64,000 bases of DNA from Rhizobium sp. LC145 (GCF_001005825.1 NZ_LBHV01000004.1:248001-312000), one strand, 5' to 3'; shown: positions 33,852 to 42,781, counted from the first letter of the stretch. A program made the numbers and translations. Notes: generated by a model not told the origin, from the letters alone.

Positions 33852-34504
33852 CAAACCTCAAACCGTGGCGCTTTTTCGTCCAGCATCGCGTTGATTTCCG
33901 CAACCGCGACAGCCGCGCCGGCAGGATGGGCGAAGACCGCGGAGCGGAGGGCGACGAATTCCGCCCCCGTCTCGGCCACGGCAAGAGCCGAGGCAATGTC
34001 GCTGCCGCCCATCACGACACAGGGGATTTCCACCATCGAGGCCCACCATTCCCCGAGCGCCAGGTTCTTGGGATGCGCCTCCGGCTTGATATCGCCATCC
34101 AGCTTTCCAAAGAAGATATAGTCGGGCCTGAGCTCTCCGATCTCCAGCGCCGTATGGCGGTCGGCTACTCCGCCCGCGCCGACGATGAGCTTCGGCGTGA
34201 ACTTCTCGATCGCCTCGCCGATTTCCGCGGGGCCGCCGCTCATGTGCAGGCCGTCCGCCTTCGCCCGGCCGGCCACCCGGCTATCGCCCGCGATCAACGC
34301 CGCCGCACCCGCCGCCTGAATGATCGGCACCAGTTTCTCGACCCCCTTCTGGAAGGCCTGGTCGTCAAGACCATATTGCGGCAGGATGACGGAAGATACG
34401 TCACCGCCCCGCAAAGCATCCTCGACATCCTTCGCCTGTGCTGCCGCATCCTCGCCTTCCGGCACGATCAGCACGAGGCGGCAACGGTCTTCCGGTTCGG
34501 TCAT
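33851..34504 (-). CDS. Thiamine-phosphate synthase/TenI-like protein
   Basis: A 217-residue TIM-barrel protein with ThiE/TenI features: CRLVLIVPEGEDA at the start, ALIAGDSRVAGRAKADGLHM in the middle, LIVGAGGVADRHTALEIGEL and DYIFFGKLDGDIKPEAHPKN near the C-terminus. Compared with ThiE it lacks a clear pyrophosphate-binding TxTK block, so it may be a TenI-type regulator/isomerase or a diverged paralogue. The start at 34504 is preferred over 34579. No THI box (TPP riboswitch) is seen upstream. Co-transcribed with the SEL1 gene by a 1-nt overlap. Confidence 0.75.
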   Translation of the reverse strand: MTEPEDRCRLVLIVPEGEDAAAQAKDVEDALRGGDVSSVILPQYGLDDQAFQKGVEKLVPIIQAAGAAALIAGDSRVAGRAKADGLHMSGGPAEIGEAIEKFTPKLIVGAGGVADRHTALEIGELRPDYIFFGKLDGDIKPEAHPKNLALGEWWASMVEIPCVVMGGSDIASALAVAETGAEFVALRSAVFAHPAGAAVAVAEINAMLDEKAPRFEV

Positions 34505-34680
34505 GGCATATCCTGTTTGGGCGCGGCATTTGTTTATCTTCTGGAACAATCCGATAGACCGGACGACGGCAAGGATCAACCGCTAGCCTCCGGCAGCAGA
34601 GGCACAAAGGCGAGGAAAGCTCCTGCTGCAATGCACAATAAAATCTTGCCGTCATCCGGCGTTTACCGTAAGTTCGGGGA

Positions 34681-34941
34681 ATGACGAGCGTTGATCCCTT
34701 CGCAGCCATAGCTGATCCGAACCGGCGGCATCTGCTGGAAGAGCTTCGGCGATCCCCGAAAACGGTCAATGAATTGGCGCAGGGCCTGCCGATCAGCCGC
34801 CCCGCGGTTTCGCAGCATTTGAAGGCGCTGCTCGAAAGCAATCTCGTGACGGTCGCCGCCAGGGGAACCCGGCGGGTCTATTCCGTCAACAACAAGGGGT
34901 TCGACAAACTGAACCTCTGGCTGGATCAGTTCTGGTCGTGA
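34681..34941 (+). CDS. Short ArsR-type transcriptional regulator
   Basis: Winged-helix repressor-like protein of 86 residues: FAAIADPNRRHLLEELRRSP, TVNELAQGLPISRPAVSQHL (the recognition helix), and the wing TRRVYSVNNKGF. It lacks metal-binding cysteines, so it is not a metal sensor of the classical kind. The C-terminus is shorter than usual. The ATG is close to GGGGA. There is no SRPBCC partner gene next to it, which is the common companion. Confidence 0.75.
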   Translation: MTSVDPFAAIADPNRRHLLEELRRSPKTVNELAQGLPISRPAVSQHLKALLESNLVTVAARGTRRVYSVNNKGFDKLNLWLDQFWS

Positions 34942-35065
34942 CACCGGCCACGACCAGAACCGTGATGATTTCCTGAAATTTATCTCGGGATTGGTTTGCC
35001 GCCTGCTTTCCCTGATACTCAACAAACCCGGCGCGGGCGGCGAAGGATGTTTTCGTTTACGACGA

Positions 35066-35242
35066 TCAGTGGCGGGTCTTGGACCTTAGGCGCTCCATCT
35101 CGTCTTTGAGGAGCAGTTTGCGCCGTTTGATTGCTGCGATCTGTTGGTCGTCGGAAGAGGGGGACGATAGAACACTTTGCAACTCTTCTTCGAGAGCACT
35201 GTGCTTCTTTTCGAGAGATGCAAGATGAGCCTGAATGGTCAT
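35066..35242 (-). CDS. DUF465/YdcH-family protein, 58 aa
   Basis: Small helical hairpin protein. MTIQAHLASLEKKHSALEEE and AIKRRKLLLKDEMERLRS are typical of the YdcH/DUF465 family, which ends in the basic RRKLxLKDEMxRL motif. AAAGGAGG at 35252-35259 is well placed before the ATG at 35242. A related protein is encoded divergently at 35472-35675. Function unknown. Confidence 0.78.
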   Translation of the reverse strand: MTIQAHLASLEKKHSALEEELQSVLSSPSSDDQQIAAIKRRKLLLKDEMERLRSKTRH

Positions 35243-35471
35243 GTGGCATGTCCTCCTTTAGGTACCTGCCCCCGCCAACTCCTGGGCCGGAGGCTTCAGG
35301 TTTGCGACGGGAGTGTGACACGATCAGAGCCGTTTGTCGAAGGTCAAATCTTGTTATCGACGCGGCAAAATCGTGGCAACGCCTAACTTCCAGTTAATGG
35401 CTTTTGGTGGTAGGAGCTTGCGCACGTCGCGGCAACCAGGCAGAGACCGGAAGCGGAATAGGGACACAAAC

Positions 35472-35675
35472 ATGGCCGATCAGGAACAGGCGGATGTCAG
35501 GCTGGCGCTCGCGCGGCTCCGCCAGGAGCACGAGGATTACGACGCTGCCATCAACGCCATGATCCAGGTCGGATGCGATGCCCTGCGAATCCAGCGAATG
35601 AAGAAGAAAAAGCTCGCGCTGAAGGACAAGATGAGCCAGCTCGAGGACCAGATCATTCCAGATATCATTGCGTGA
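35472..35675 (+). CDS. DUF465/YdcH-family protein, 67 aa
   Basis: Second family member, reading [20 protein letters not shown] at the N-terminus and [20 protein letters not shown] near the end. It starts at 35472; an upstream in-frame start at 35334 lacks support. It ends 13 nt before purE, so it is likely the first gene of the purEK transcript. Its similarity to the divergently encoded protein (35066-35242) is confined to the C-terminal KKLALKDKM motif. Confidence 0.82.
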   Translation: MADQEQADVRLALARLRQEHEDYDAAINAMIQVGCDALRIQRMKKKKLALKDKMSQLEDQIIPDIIA

Positions 35676-35688
35676 GGAGGGCAAGATC

Positions 35689-36180
35689 ATGTCGCCGGAA
35701 AGACCTGCGGTAGCCATCATCATGGGGAGCCAGTCCGACTGGGAAACCATGAAAAACGCCGCCGATACGCTGGAAGCGCTGGATATCGGCTACGAGGCGC
35801 GTATCATTTCGGCGCATCGCACGCCCGACCGCCTGGTGAGCTTCGCCAAGGGCGCCCGCGAGGAAGGTTTCCAGGTCATCATCGCCGGCGCGGGCGGAGC
35901 CGCCCACCTGCCGGGAATGGCCGCCGCCATGACCCCGCTGCCGGTTTTCGGCGTACCGGTGCAATCGAAGGCGCTTTCCGGCCAGGACAGCCTGCTTTCG
36001 ATCGTGCAAATGCCGGCCGGCATTCCGGTCGGAACGCTGGCGATCGGCAAGGCCGGCGCCATCAATGCCGCCCTGCTCGCAGCCGCCGTGCTCGCCCTGC
36101 AGGATGACGATATCGCCGATCGGCTCGATGAATGGCGCCTCCGCCAGACGGCCACCGTTGCCGATTATCCGATCGATTGA
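35689..36180 (+). CDS. purE: N5-carboxyaminoimidazole ribonucleotide mutase
   Basis: Purine biosynthesis: rearranges N5-CAIR to CAIR. The 163 residues show [17 protein letters not shown], the active-site [13 protein letters not shown] and [17 protein letters not shown]. The start at 35689 follows GAGGAGG with correct spacing; the ORF could extend upstream to 35668 but the family begins here. purK follows within 21 nt, the usual pairing. Confidence 0.96.
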   Translation: MSPERPAVAIIMGSQSDWETMKNAADTLEALDIGYEARIISAHRTPDRLVSFAKGAREEGFQVIIAGAGGAAHLPGMAAAMTPLPVFGVPVQSKALSGQDSLLSIVQMPAGIPVGTLAIGKAGAINAALLAAAVLALQDDDIADRLDEWRLRQTATVADYPID

Positions 36181-36201
36181 GTGCCCGAGAGTGAAGACCG
36201 C

Positions 36202-37281
36202 ATGACCATCAGGACGATCGGCATCATCGGCGGCGGACAATTGGGCCGCATGCTTGCCGCCGCCGCCGCGAGGCTGAATTTCCGCACCGTCATCCTTGAG
36301 CCGCAGCCAGACTGTCCAGCCGCCCAGGTGGCGAACGAACAGATCGTCGCCGCCTATGACGACCCCGCTGCCCTTGCCAAACTCGCGCGCCGCTCGGACG
36401 TCGTGACCTATGAATTCGAGAACGTGCCGGTCACCGCCGCCGAAGCGCTGCAGAAGACGGTTCCCGTCCACCCCCCCGCCAAGGCGCTGGAAGTCTCCCA
36501 GGACCGGCTGACCGAGAAGACGTTCCTCAATGCCTGCGGCATCGAGACGGCGAAGTTCCATGCCATAGACAGCCAGGCCGATCTCGATGCGGCGCTTGCC
36601 GATTTCGGAGGCAAGGGCGTGCTGAAGACCCGCCGCTTCGGCTATGACGGCAAGGGCCAGCGCGTCTTCCGCTCGGCTGGAGACGATCCGGCCGGGACAT
36701 TCGAGGCTCTGGGCGGCGTGCCGCTCATCCTCGAGAGCTTCGTGCCGTTCGAACGCGAAGTGTCGATCATCGCCGCGCGCGGCAAGGACGGCAGGGTTTC
36801 CTGCTACGACCCGGCGGAAAACGTCCACAGGAACGGCATTCTCCACACCTCCACCCTGCCCGCCCGCATTTCGGAGGATGCGGCGCAAGCCGCCCGCGAA
36901 TCGGCGGAGAAGCTGCTCGCCGCGCTCGATTACGTCGGCGTCATCGGCATGGAGTTCTTCGTGATGGCGGATGGCCGGCTGATCGCCAACGAGATCGCCC
37001 CGCGCGTCCACAATTCCGGCCACTGGACGGAAGCGGCCTGCGTCATCTCCCAGTTCGAGCAGCATATCCGCGCCATCACCGGCCTTGCCCTTGGCGATTC
37101 GTCCCGCCATTCCGATTGCGTGATGACGAATCTGATCGGCGACGACCTTCATGCCGTGCCCGAATGGCTTGCCCGAAAGGACGTGCTGGTGCATCTCTAC
37201 GGCAAGACGGAAGCCCGGCCCGGCCGGAAAATGGGGCATATCACCGAATTGAAGGGCCGGAAAACGCCCTCGCAAGGTTGA
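36202..37281 (+). CDS. purK: N5-carboxyaminoimidazole ribonucleotide synthase
   Basis: ATP- and bicarbonate-dependent conversion of AIR to N5-CAIR, feeding PurE. The 359 residues have the ATP-grasp fold: IGIIGGGQLGRMLAAAA at the N-terminus, TYEFENVP, GVLKTRRFGYDGKGQ, ESFVPFEREVSIIAAR and NEIAPRVHNSGHWT. The ATG at 36202 fits the family; a GTG at 36181 immediately after the purE stop is an alternative. A stem-loop terminator follows the stop. Confidence 0.95.
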   Translation: MTIRTIGIIGGGQLGRMLAAAAARLNFRTVILEPQPDCPAAQVANEQIVAAYDDPAALAKLARRSDVVTYEFENVPVTAAEALQKTVPVHPPAKALEVSQDRLTEKTFLNACGIETAKFHAIDSQADLDAALADFGGKGVLKTRRFGYDGKGQRVFRSAGDDPAGTFEALGGVPLILESFVPFEREVSIIAARGKDGRVSCYDPAENVHRNGILHTSTLPARISEDAAQAARESAEKLLAALDYVGVIGMEFFVMADGRLIANEIAPRVHNSGHWTEAACVISQFEQHIRAITGLALGDSSRHSDCVMTNLIGDDLHAVPEWLARKDVLVHLYGKTEARPGRKMGHITELKGRKTPSQG

Positions 37282-37320
37282 CAGGCGCGATAGCTCGGGT
37301 TATCTGCACCCCCAACTGAG

Positions 37321-37356
37321 AGCGCGCCCCTCGCACCAACAGGCGGCGCGCTTTTG
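37321..37356 (+). terminator. Probable terminator after purEK
   Basis: AGCGCGCC (37321-37328) pairs with GGCGCGCT (37345-37352) across a 16-nt loop, followed by TTTG. It lies 40 nt beyond purK and before rpmJ. Confidence 0.6.
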
Positions 37357-37410
37357 ATTGATAGAAAGACAAGCGGCCTGAAAAGGCCCACAGACTGCTG
37401 GACCAGTACA

Positions 37411-37536
37411 ATGAAGATCAAGAACTCGCTCAAGGCGCTGAAGGCTCGTCATCGCGATAACCGTCTGGTTCGCCGCAAGGGCCGCGTATACATCATCAAC
37501 AAGCAGAACCCGCGCTTCAAGGCCCGTCAGGGCTGA
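37411..37536 (+). CDS. rpmJ: 50S ribosomal protein L36
   Basis: Smallest large-subunit ribosomal protein, 41 residues, highly basic: [20 protein letters not shown] and [20 protein letters not shown]. The four zinc ligands of the classical type are absent, so this is the zinc-independent form, matching the zinc-independent L31 at 26959. It is a single gene; a hairpin CGGCAGC/GCTGCCG follows at 37544-37563, and a stronger terminator at 37606-37643. Confidence 0.96.
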   Translation: MKIKNSLKALKARHRDNRLVRRKGRVYIINKQNPRFKARQG

Positions 37537-37605
37537 TCGATACCGGCAGCTTTTGCGCTGCCGCTGATCACATTGTCGATAACGCGACAATTCGGGTTTG
37601 AACTT

Positions 37606-37643
37606 CAGCGCATGCGGATTACCTTATCCGCATGCGCTGTTTT
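37606..37643 (+). terminator. Terminator of rpmJ overlapping the next start codon
   Basis: Perfect 14-bp stem (CAGCGCATGCGGAT at 37606-37619, ATCCGCATGCGCTG at 37626-37639) with a 6-nt loop and TTTT. The ATG of the next gene (37632) lies inside the 3' arm. The structure may end the rpmJ transcript, hide the start codon of the TPR gene, or both. Confidence 0.75.
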
Positions 37644-38261
37644 CGTTTCGCGACCTTGATTCTCGGCACTGCCCTTCTCGCCACGCCCGGTTGGGCGCAG
37701 GCGCCCGATGCGGTAGCTCCCTCCCCGGCTCCCGAGGCGACGGCACCTTCGCCCGCTCCGCAGGCGGAAGCCCCAGAGCCCGCCAATCCGCTTGATCCGC
37801 TGTTCGAGGCGCTGAAGCGCGAGCGAAACCCGGAAAAGGCGCGCGGCATTGCAAGCCAGATAGCCGCCGAGATGAGCGATTCCGGCAGCCCCACCGTCAA
37901 CCTCTTGATGCAGTGGGCTTCCACCGCCGCGGAGGAGAAGCGCAACGCCGCCGCGCTCGATTTCCTCGATCGGGCAACGCTGCTGCAGCCGGCCTATACG
38001 GAGGCCTGGAACCGCCGCGCCACCCTGCATTACACCATGGGCAACAAACGCAAATCCATGGGCGACATCAACGAGGTGTTGAAGCGCGAGCCTCGCCATT
38101 TCGGCGCGATCGCCGGCATGGCTGCGATCCTCACCGAGGCCGGAGAGGATGAACTCGCTCTCAAGGCCTGGGAACGCTATCTCGAAGTCTACCCTGCCGA
38201 TCGCGATGCGCAGGAGGCGGTGACGAAAATCTCCGAGAAGCTTGCGGGCAGCAGGACGTAA
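37632..38261 (+). CDS. Exported TPR-repeat protein
   Basis: About 209 residues: signal peptide (RFATLILGTALLATPGWAQA), an Ala/Pro-rich linker to about 50, then TPR-like helical repeats (AALDFLDRATLLQPAYTEAW; NRRATLHYTMGNKRKSMGDI; LALKAWERYLEVYPADRDAQ). It resembles periplasmic tetratricopeptide proteins of Rhizobiales. The chosen ATG lies in the 3' arm of the rpmJ terminator hairpin; no good alternative start preserves the signal peptide. It is followed after 27 nt by a hydrolase gene. Confidence 0.83.
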   Translation: MRCFRFATLILGTALLATPGWAQAPDAVAPSPAPEATAPSPAPQAEAPEPANPLDPLFEALKRERNPEKARGIASQIAAEMSDSGSPTVNLLMQWASTAAEEKRNAAALDFLDRATLLQPAYTEAWNRRATLHYTMGNKRKSMGDINEVLKREPRHFGAIAGMAAILTEAGEDELALKAWERYLEVYPADRDAQEAVTKISEKLAGSRT

Positions 38262-38288
38262 CAACCGGCCGCTGCTATATTGCCTTCC

Positions 38289-39332
38289 ATGCTCCTCCTG
38301 CCTCTCGTTTTCGCCGGCCTGATCGCAGCCGCCTTCGGCTTCTCCGCCTGGAAGGCCTCCGCCATTGAGGCCGAATTCCCGAATGCAGGCGAACTCGTGG
38401 ACGTGGGCGGGTTTTCGATGAACGTGCTGCACGTCCCCGCCCGCGCCCCGGCGGAGTGCCCGCCGATCGTCTTCATCCATGGCGCAAGCGGCAATCTCAA
38501 GGATCAGGAGACCGCTTTCCGCAGGCCGCTTGAAGGCCGCGCCGAACTTCTTTTCGTCGATCGCCCCGGCCACGGCTATTCCGAACGCGGCGGGCAGGAG
38601 AACGGCTTTCCGGATGGGCAGGCGGCGGCGATCGCAAGGCTGATGGAGAAGCGCGGCATCGGGCGCGCCATCATCTGCGGCCACTCCTTCGGCGCGGCGA
38701 TCGCCGCGAGCTTCGCCCTTCATCATCCGGAAAAGACACTCGGCCTCCTCCTTCTTGCGCCCGCCACGCATCCTTGGCCAGGTGATATCGATTGGTACTA
38801 CAAGCTCGCCAGGCGCCCCCTTTCGGGCTGGCTCTTCAGCCGCCTGCTTGCGCTGCCGGCTGGACTGGCGCTGATCGAGAGCGCCACCCGCTCCGTCTTC
38901 CACCCCAATCCGCGACCCGAGACATATCTTTCGGAAGGCGCGCCGGCTCTGGTGCTGAGGCCCAGGGCATTCCGTCACAATGCGATCGACGTGGCCAATC
39001 TGAATGAATACGTGACCCGCGTTTCGCCGCGCTACCGCGAGATCACGGCTCCGACGATCATCGTCACCGGAGACAGCGACGCCATTGTTGCCGAGGAAAT
39101 CCACTCGCGCGGCCTCGCCCGCGATATCGCCGGTTCCGAACTTGTCTTCATCCGCAATCTCGGTCACAAGCCGGATTACATGGCGACCGACGTGGCAATC
39201 GCGGCAATAGAGAAACTCTCCGGGTTCGAGCGGGACCTTGAGGCCGCCGCGCGCATTGCCGAAGCGAGGCTCGCCCCTCGTGCAACGGAACTCGAGCCGA
39301 TCATCGACCTTTCGATCGAAAAGACCTCATAA
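38289..39332 (+). CDS. Alpha/beta hydrolase with N-terminal anchor
   Basis: A 347-residue hydrolase with a hydrophobic N-terminus (LLLPLVFAGLIAAAFGFSAW) acting as signal anchor. The fold is visible: VFIHGASGNLKDQ (oxyanion), LFVDRPGHGYSERGG, the nucleophile elbow IICGHSFGAAIA, then ITAPTIIVTGDSDAIV (acid) and RNLGHKPDYM (catalytic His). Esterase, lipase or epoxide-hydrolase activity cannot be separated by sequence. Starts at the ATG at 38289, not the upstream TTG at 38280. Tail-to-tail with pyk across a shared terminator. Confidence 0.86.
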   Translation: MLLLPLVFAGLIAAAFGFSAWKASAIEAEFPNAGELVDVGGFSMNVLHVPARAPAECPPIVFIHGASGNLKDQETAFRRPLEGRAELLFVDRPGHGYSERGGQENGFPDGQAAAIARLMEKRGIGRAIICGHSFGAAIAASFALHHPEKTLGLLLLAPATHPWPGDIDWYYKLARRPLSGWLFSRLLALPAGLALIESATRSVFHPNPRPETYLSEGAPALVLRPRAFRHNAIDVANLNEYVTRVSPRYREITAPTIIVTGDSDAIVAEEIHSRGLARDIAGSELVFIRNLGHKPDYMATDVAIAAIEKLSGFERDLEAAARIAEARLAPRATELEPIIDLSIEKTS

Positions 39333-39338
39333 AGAAAT

Positions 39339-39373
39339 GGACCCGCCGGATCGCTCCGGCGGGTCCTTTTCTT
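39339..39373. terminator. Bidirectional terminator between hydrolase and pyk
   Basis: GGACCCGCCGG (39339-39349) and CCGGCGGGTCC (39356-39366) with TTTTCTT on the plus side and an A-rich tract on the other (T-run for the minus strand). It ends both convergent transcripts. Confidence 0.8.
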
Positions 39374-39388
39374 GAACCAGGCTTGTGT

Positions 39389-40828
39389 TTAAACGCCCGT
39401 CTGGCCGTCCGAGCCGATATAGGCGATACGCAGCATGTTGGTGGCACCGGGAGTTCCGAGCGGCACGCCCGCCGAAATGATGATCCGGTCTCCCGGCTTG
39501 CCGAAACCTTCCGACACAACGATGCGGCAGGCCCGGTTGACCATGTCATCGAGATCAGTGGCGTCATGCGTGACGACGCAATGCAGGCCCCAGCAGATGG
39601 AAAGCCGCCGCGCCGTCTGGATGATCGGCGAAAGCGCGATGATCGGCACCTGCGGCCGCTCGCGCGCGGCGCGCAGGCCAGTCGTGCCGGACGAGGTATA
39701 GGTGACGATTGCCGAGAGCTTCAGCGTTTCGGCGATCTGGCGGGCGGCAAGCGAGATGGCATCCGCCCCCGTCGCCTCCGGCGTGGCGCGCTGGGCATAG
39801 ATGATGGTCGGATAGAGCGGGTCCTGCTCCACCTGGCTGGCAATGGCCGTCATCATCGAGACCGCCTCGACCGGATACTGGCCCGAAGCGGATTCGGCCG
39901 AGAGCATGATCGCATCGGCGCCTTCGAAAACGGCGATGGACACGTCCGAAACTTCGGCGCGGGTCGGAACCGGCGCGGTAATCATCGATTCCAGCATCTG
40001 GGTGGCCACGACGACCGGCTTGCCGGCGCGCCGACACAAGCGGGTCAACTGCTTCTGGATGCCCGGAACGGCTTCGATCGGCATTTCGACGCCGAGATCG
40101 CCGCGCGCCACCATGACCGCATCGGAAAGCTCGATGATCTCGTCGATGCGCTCCAGGGCCTGGGGCTTCTCGATCTTCGACATGATGCCGACGCGGCCGC
40201 GGGCGATCTTGCGCACTTCGGCAAGGTCGTCCGGCCGCTGCACGAAGGAAAGCGCCACCCAGTCGACTTCGTCCGTAGCCAGCACGGCGTCGAGATCGAC
40301 GCGGTCCTTGTCGGTCAGCGCACCGACGGGAAGCAGCGTATCGGGCAGGCTCACGCCCTTGCGGTCGGAAATGCCATTGCCGGCGATGACGGTGCAGACG
40401 ATGCTCTTGCCGTCCGTCTTTTCGGCCTTGAGCGTCAGCTTGCCGTCGTCGATCAGCAGTCGGTGGCCCGGTTTGACGGCTTCGAGAATTTCCGGATGCG
40501 GAAGGAAGACGCGGGTTTCGTCGCCCGGCTCGTCGCGATTGTCGAGCGTGAAGGTCTGCCCGGGCGCCAGCGCAACCTTGGTCGCGGCGAATTTGCCGAC
40601 GCGCAGCTTCGGCCCCTGGAGGTCCGCCAGAATGCCGATCGGCCGGCCCGAGCGGGCTTCCACGGCACGGATGCGCTTGATCAAGCTACGCATCACGTCA
40701 TGGCTGGCATGGCTCATGTTGATGCGGAAGAGGTCGGCGCCTGCCTCGTGCAGTTTCTGAATCATCTCCTCCTCGGACGAGGCGGGACCCAGCGTCGCGA
40801 GGATTTTCACTTTACGATTACGCTTCAT
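39389..40828 (-). CDS. pyk: Pyruvate kinase
   Basis: Last step of glycolysis, PEP + ADP to pyruvate + ATP. From the ATG at 40828 (MKRNRKVKILATLGPASSEE) it has 479 residues. Visible: LFRINMSHASHD, ILADLQGPKLRVG, VDWVALSFVQRPDD, KIEKPQALERIDEI and MVARGDLGVEMP with the Mg-binding acid; the C-terminal allosteric domain has TYTSSGTTGLRAARERP. The start shares one base with the stop of the DUF1036 gene (TGATG), so translation is coupled. A longer ORF reading to 41104 overlaps DUF1036 in another frame and is not real. Confidence 0.96.
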   Translation of the reverse strand: MKRNRKVKILATLGPASSEEEMIQKLHEAGADLFRINMSHASHDVMRSLIKRIRAVEARSGRPIGILADLQGPKLRVGKFAATKVALAPGQTFTLDNRDEPGDETRVFLPHPEILEAVKPGHRLLIDDGKLTLKAEKTDGKSIVCTVIAGNGISDRKGVSLPDTLLPVGALTDKDRVDLDAVLATDEVDWVALSFVQRPDDLAEVRKIARGRVGIMSKIEKPQALERIDEIIELSDAVMVARGDLGVEMPIEAVPGIQKQLTRLCRRAGKPVVVATQMLESMITAPVPTRAEVSDVSIAVFEGADAIMLSAESASGQYPVEAVSMMTAIASQVEQDPLYPTIIYAQRATPEATGADAISLAARQIAETLKLSAIVTYTSSGTTGLRAARERPQVPIIALSPIIQTARRLSICWGLHCVVTHDATDLDDMVNRACRIVVSEGFGKPGDRIIISAGVPLGTPGATNMLRIAYIGSDGQTGV

Positions 40829-41301
40829 CAATTCTGGCCTTCCTGCGTAGCAGGCGTATCGGAAAGCTGGACCATCCAGCTTCCCTGTCGTCCGGTGTCG
40901 TATTCCTTGAAGCCCATCCGCTGATAGCCGCGGGCAAAGCAATCCTGAACACCGCCGATCTTGAACTCGTTTTCGGCGACGCACATGTTCACGTCGCCCG
41001 TCCAGCGGCCGCCGCGGGCGGCATCCTCCGCGTAAAGGTAGTAGTAGCGGGATTTCAGCTCGCCCTCGATCAGCGTGGCGCAGGTGGAGGCCGGCACCTG
41101 CCACCAGCCTTCGGTGGTCCAGCCTTCCTCGGCCCGGTAGCCGATCGCGACACCGACCAGGTTCTGGGTCCCGTTGCAGACGCGGAAATCCGCATGCGCG
41201 GCATCGGCAATAAAGAGGGGCGCACCGAGCGCCGCCGCGAATGCCAGTGCCGGGAAAGTTGAGAAGGAGCGGATGGGAAAAACGGAGGATCTCTTCGACA
41301 C
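40828..41301 (-). CDS. DUF1036 exported protein
   Basis: A 157-residue protein with a signal peptide (FPALAFAAALGAPLFIADAA, cleavage after HA near 37). The mature part is Cys- and Trp-containing (FRVCNGTQNLVGVAIGYRAE; WWQVPASTCATL; YLYAEDAARGG; NMCVAENEFKIGGVQDCFAR), as in the DUF1036 family of small periplasmic proteins. It sits directly before pyk with a 1-nt overlap. Function unknown. Confidence 0.83.
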   Translation of the reverse strand: MSKRSSVFPIRSFSTFPALAFAAALGAPLFIADAAHADFRVCNGTQNLVGVAIGYRAEEGWTTEGWWQVPASTCATLIEGELKSRYYYLYAEDAARGGRWTGDVNMCVAENEFKIGGVQDCFARGYQRMGFKEYDTGRQGSWMVQLSDTPATQEGQN

Positions 41302-41495
41302 GGTTTCCGATGGGACTCCATGGTTATTCGTGAGAGACTTTCTTCGCGCGACAGGTTCCGAAAGTCAACGAAGGTCTAATCGATTATAGGCTTCTTCCCG
41401 GTGGAACACCTTCATGCGAACGCAGCTTGCGCCGGCATCGCCCCCGTGTCATCAACACCGATCGGTTCGGGACTTCGGGATTACCTTTTCCACAT

Positions 41496-42287
41496 ATGCA
41501 GGACTTCATTCCTTTCGAAATCATAGAAGGCGATTATGACAGCGGCATGGTGCTCCTCGCCGACCATGCGATGAACCGCCTGCCGCAGGCCTATGGAAGC
41601 CTCGGCCTGCCCGACGAGGCCTTCCGGCGTCATATCGCCTACGACATCGGCATAGAGGGCCTGACGCGCAGGCTCGCCGCCACGCTGAACGTGCCCGCCG
41701 TGCTGGGCTGCTTCTCCCGCCTGCTGATCGATCCGAACCGCGGCGAGGATGACCCCACCCTCGTCATGAAGATTTCCGACGGCGCGATCGTTCCCGGCAA
41801 TTATCCGATCACCGATGAGGAATGGAATTTTCGCCTCGATACCTATCACCGCCCCTATCACCGCGCGGTGGAGAGAACGCTCGCGAAGGCGGGCGCATCC
41901 GGCCGGGCGCCGCTCGTGCTCTCGCTGCATTCCTTCACGCCGGCCTGGAAGGGCGTGCCCCGCCCCTGGCACGCCGCCGTGCTATGGGACAGCGACCATC
42001 GTGCCGTGCTGCCCTTCCTGGAACTCCTGCGTCAGCCCGGCGATATTCTGGTCGGGGACAACGAGCCCTATGACGGCGCGCTGCGCGGCGACACCATGTA
42101 CCGGCATTGCATGACGTCCGGCACGCCGCATGCGCTCCTGGAGGTTCGGCAGGATCTGATCGGCGACGAGGCCGGCATCGAAGCCTGGGCGGAACGGCTT
42201 GCGCCGATCTTTGCCACGCTCAACGCCGATCCCGCCTTGCACGAATACAGAGTGTTTCCCTCGCGTACCGGGCCGTACCCGGCGTGA
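41496..42287 (+). CDS. N-formylglutamate amidohydrolase family protein
   Basis: A 263-residue hydrolase. Family motifs: LLADHAMNRLP, DIGIEGLTRRLA, LIDPNRGEDDPTLV, and VLSLHSFTPAWKG with PWHAAVLWDSD. These match the HutG-like/N-formylglutamate deformylase group, though no histidine-utilisation genes are present here, so the substrate may differ. The ATG at 41496 (MQDFIPFEIIEGDYDSG) is preferred over 41427. Single gene divergent from DUF1036-pyk. Confidence 0.86.
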   Translation: MQDFIPFEIIEGDYDSGMVLLADHAMNRLPQAYGSLGLPDEAFRRHIAYDIGIEGLTRRLAATLNVPAVLGCFSRLLIDPNRGEDDPTLVMKISDGAIVPGNYPITDEEWNFRLDTYHRPYHRAVERTLAKAGASGRAPLVLSLHSFTPAWKGVPRPWHAAVLWDSDHRAVLPFLELLRQPGDILVGDNEPYDGALRGDTMYRHCMTSGTPHALLEVRQDLIGDEAGIEAWAERLAPIFATLNADPALHEYRVFPSRTGPYPA

Positions 42288-42448
42288 AAATCTCCACCAG
42301 TCCGAACCCGAGGATGCTCAAAAAGCCGCATTCGGCGTGAACAAACCCGCGCATGGTTGATCTGTCGGGGATTCGCCCTTGACCTTGCGGCGGCTTTTCG
42401 GCAGTTGACGACCACTCATTCGAATTTTCAAAGATCAGGAGACACTCG

Positions 42449-42721
42449 ATGTCTGATGCACATGGCGTCGCCCGCGACCAACTCCGCGCATTTGTCGAGC
42501 GCATCGAACGGCTGGAAGAAGAAAAGAAGACGATCGCCGACGACATCAAGGACGTCTATGGCGAGGCGAAGTCCATGGGCTTCGACACCAAGATTCTGAA
42601 AAAGGTTATCGCGCTTCGCAAGAAGGACGAGCAGGAGCGCATGGAAGAGGACCTGATCCTCGATACCTATCTGCAGGCGCTCGGCATGATCGAGGCACCG
42701 CAGGACCAGGACGCCGCCTGA
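42449..42721 (+). CDS. gapR: GapR/DUF2312 nucleoid-associated protein
   Basis: DNA-binding coiled-coil protein of 90 residues. The Caulobacter GapR binds overtwisted AT-rich DNA and stimulates topoisomerases during replication and cell-cycle progression. Visible: [66 protein letters not shown] precedes the ATG. It is monocistronic with a strong terminator. Confidence 0.93.
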   Translation: MSDAHGVARDQLRAFVERIERLEEEKKTIADDIKDVYGEAKSMGFDTKILKKVIALRKKDEQERMEEDLILDTYLQALGMIEAPQDQDAA

Positions 42722-42748
42722 TCGGCACGCGCCCCATCCGATACCTTC

Positions 42749-42781
42749 AACCCGCCGGGCTTCCCGGCGGGTTTTTGTTTG
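42749..42781 (+). terminator. Rho-independent terminator for gapR
   Basis: Perfect 11-bp stem AACCCGCCGGG/CCCGGCGGGTT with loop CTT, followed by TTTGTTTG. Confidence 0.88.

Noticed and set aside
34505-34680. Possible TPP riboswitch upstream of the ThiE/TenI-like gene
   Set aside because: The conserved CUGAGA and THI-box segments are absent.
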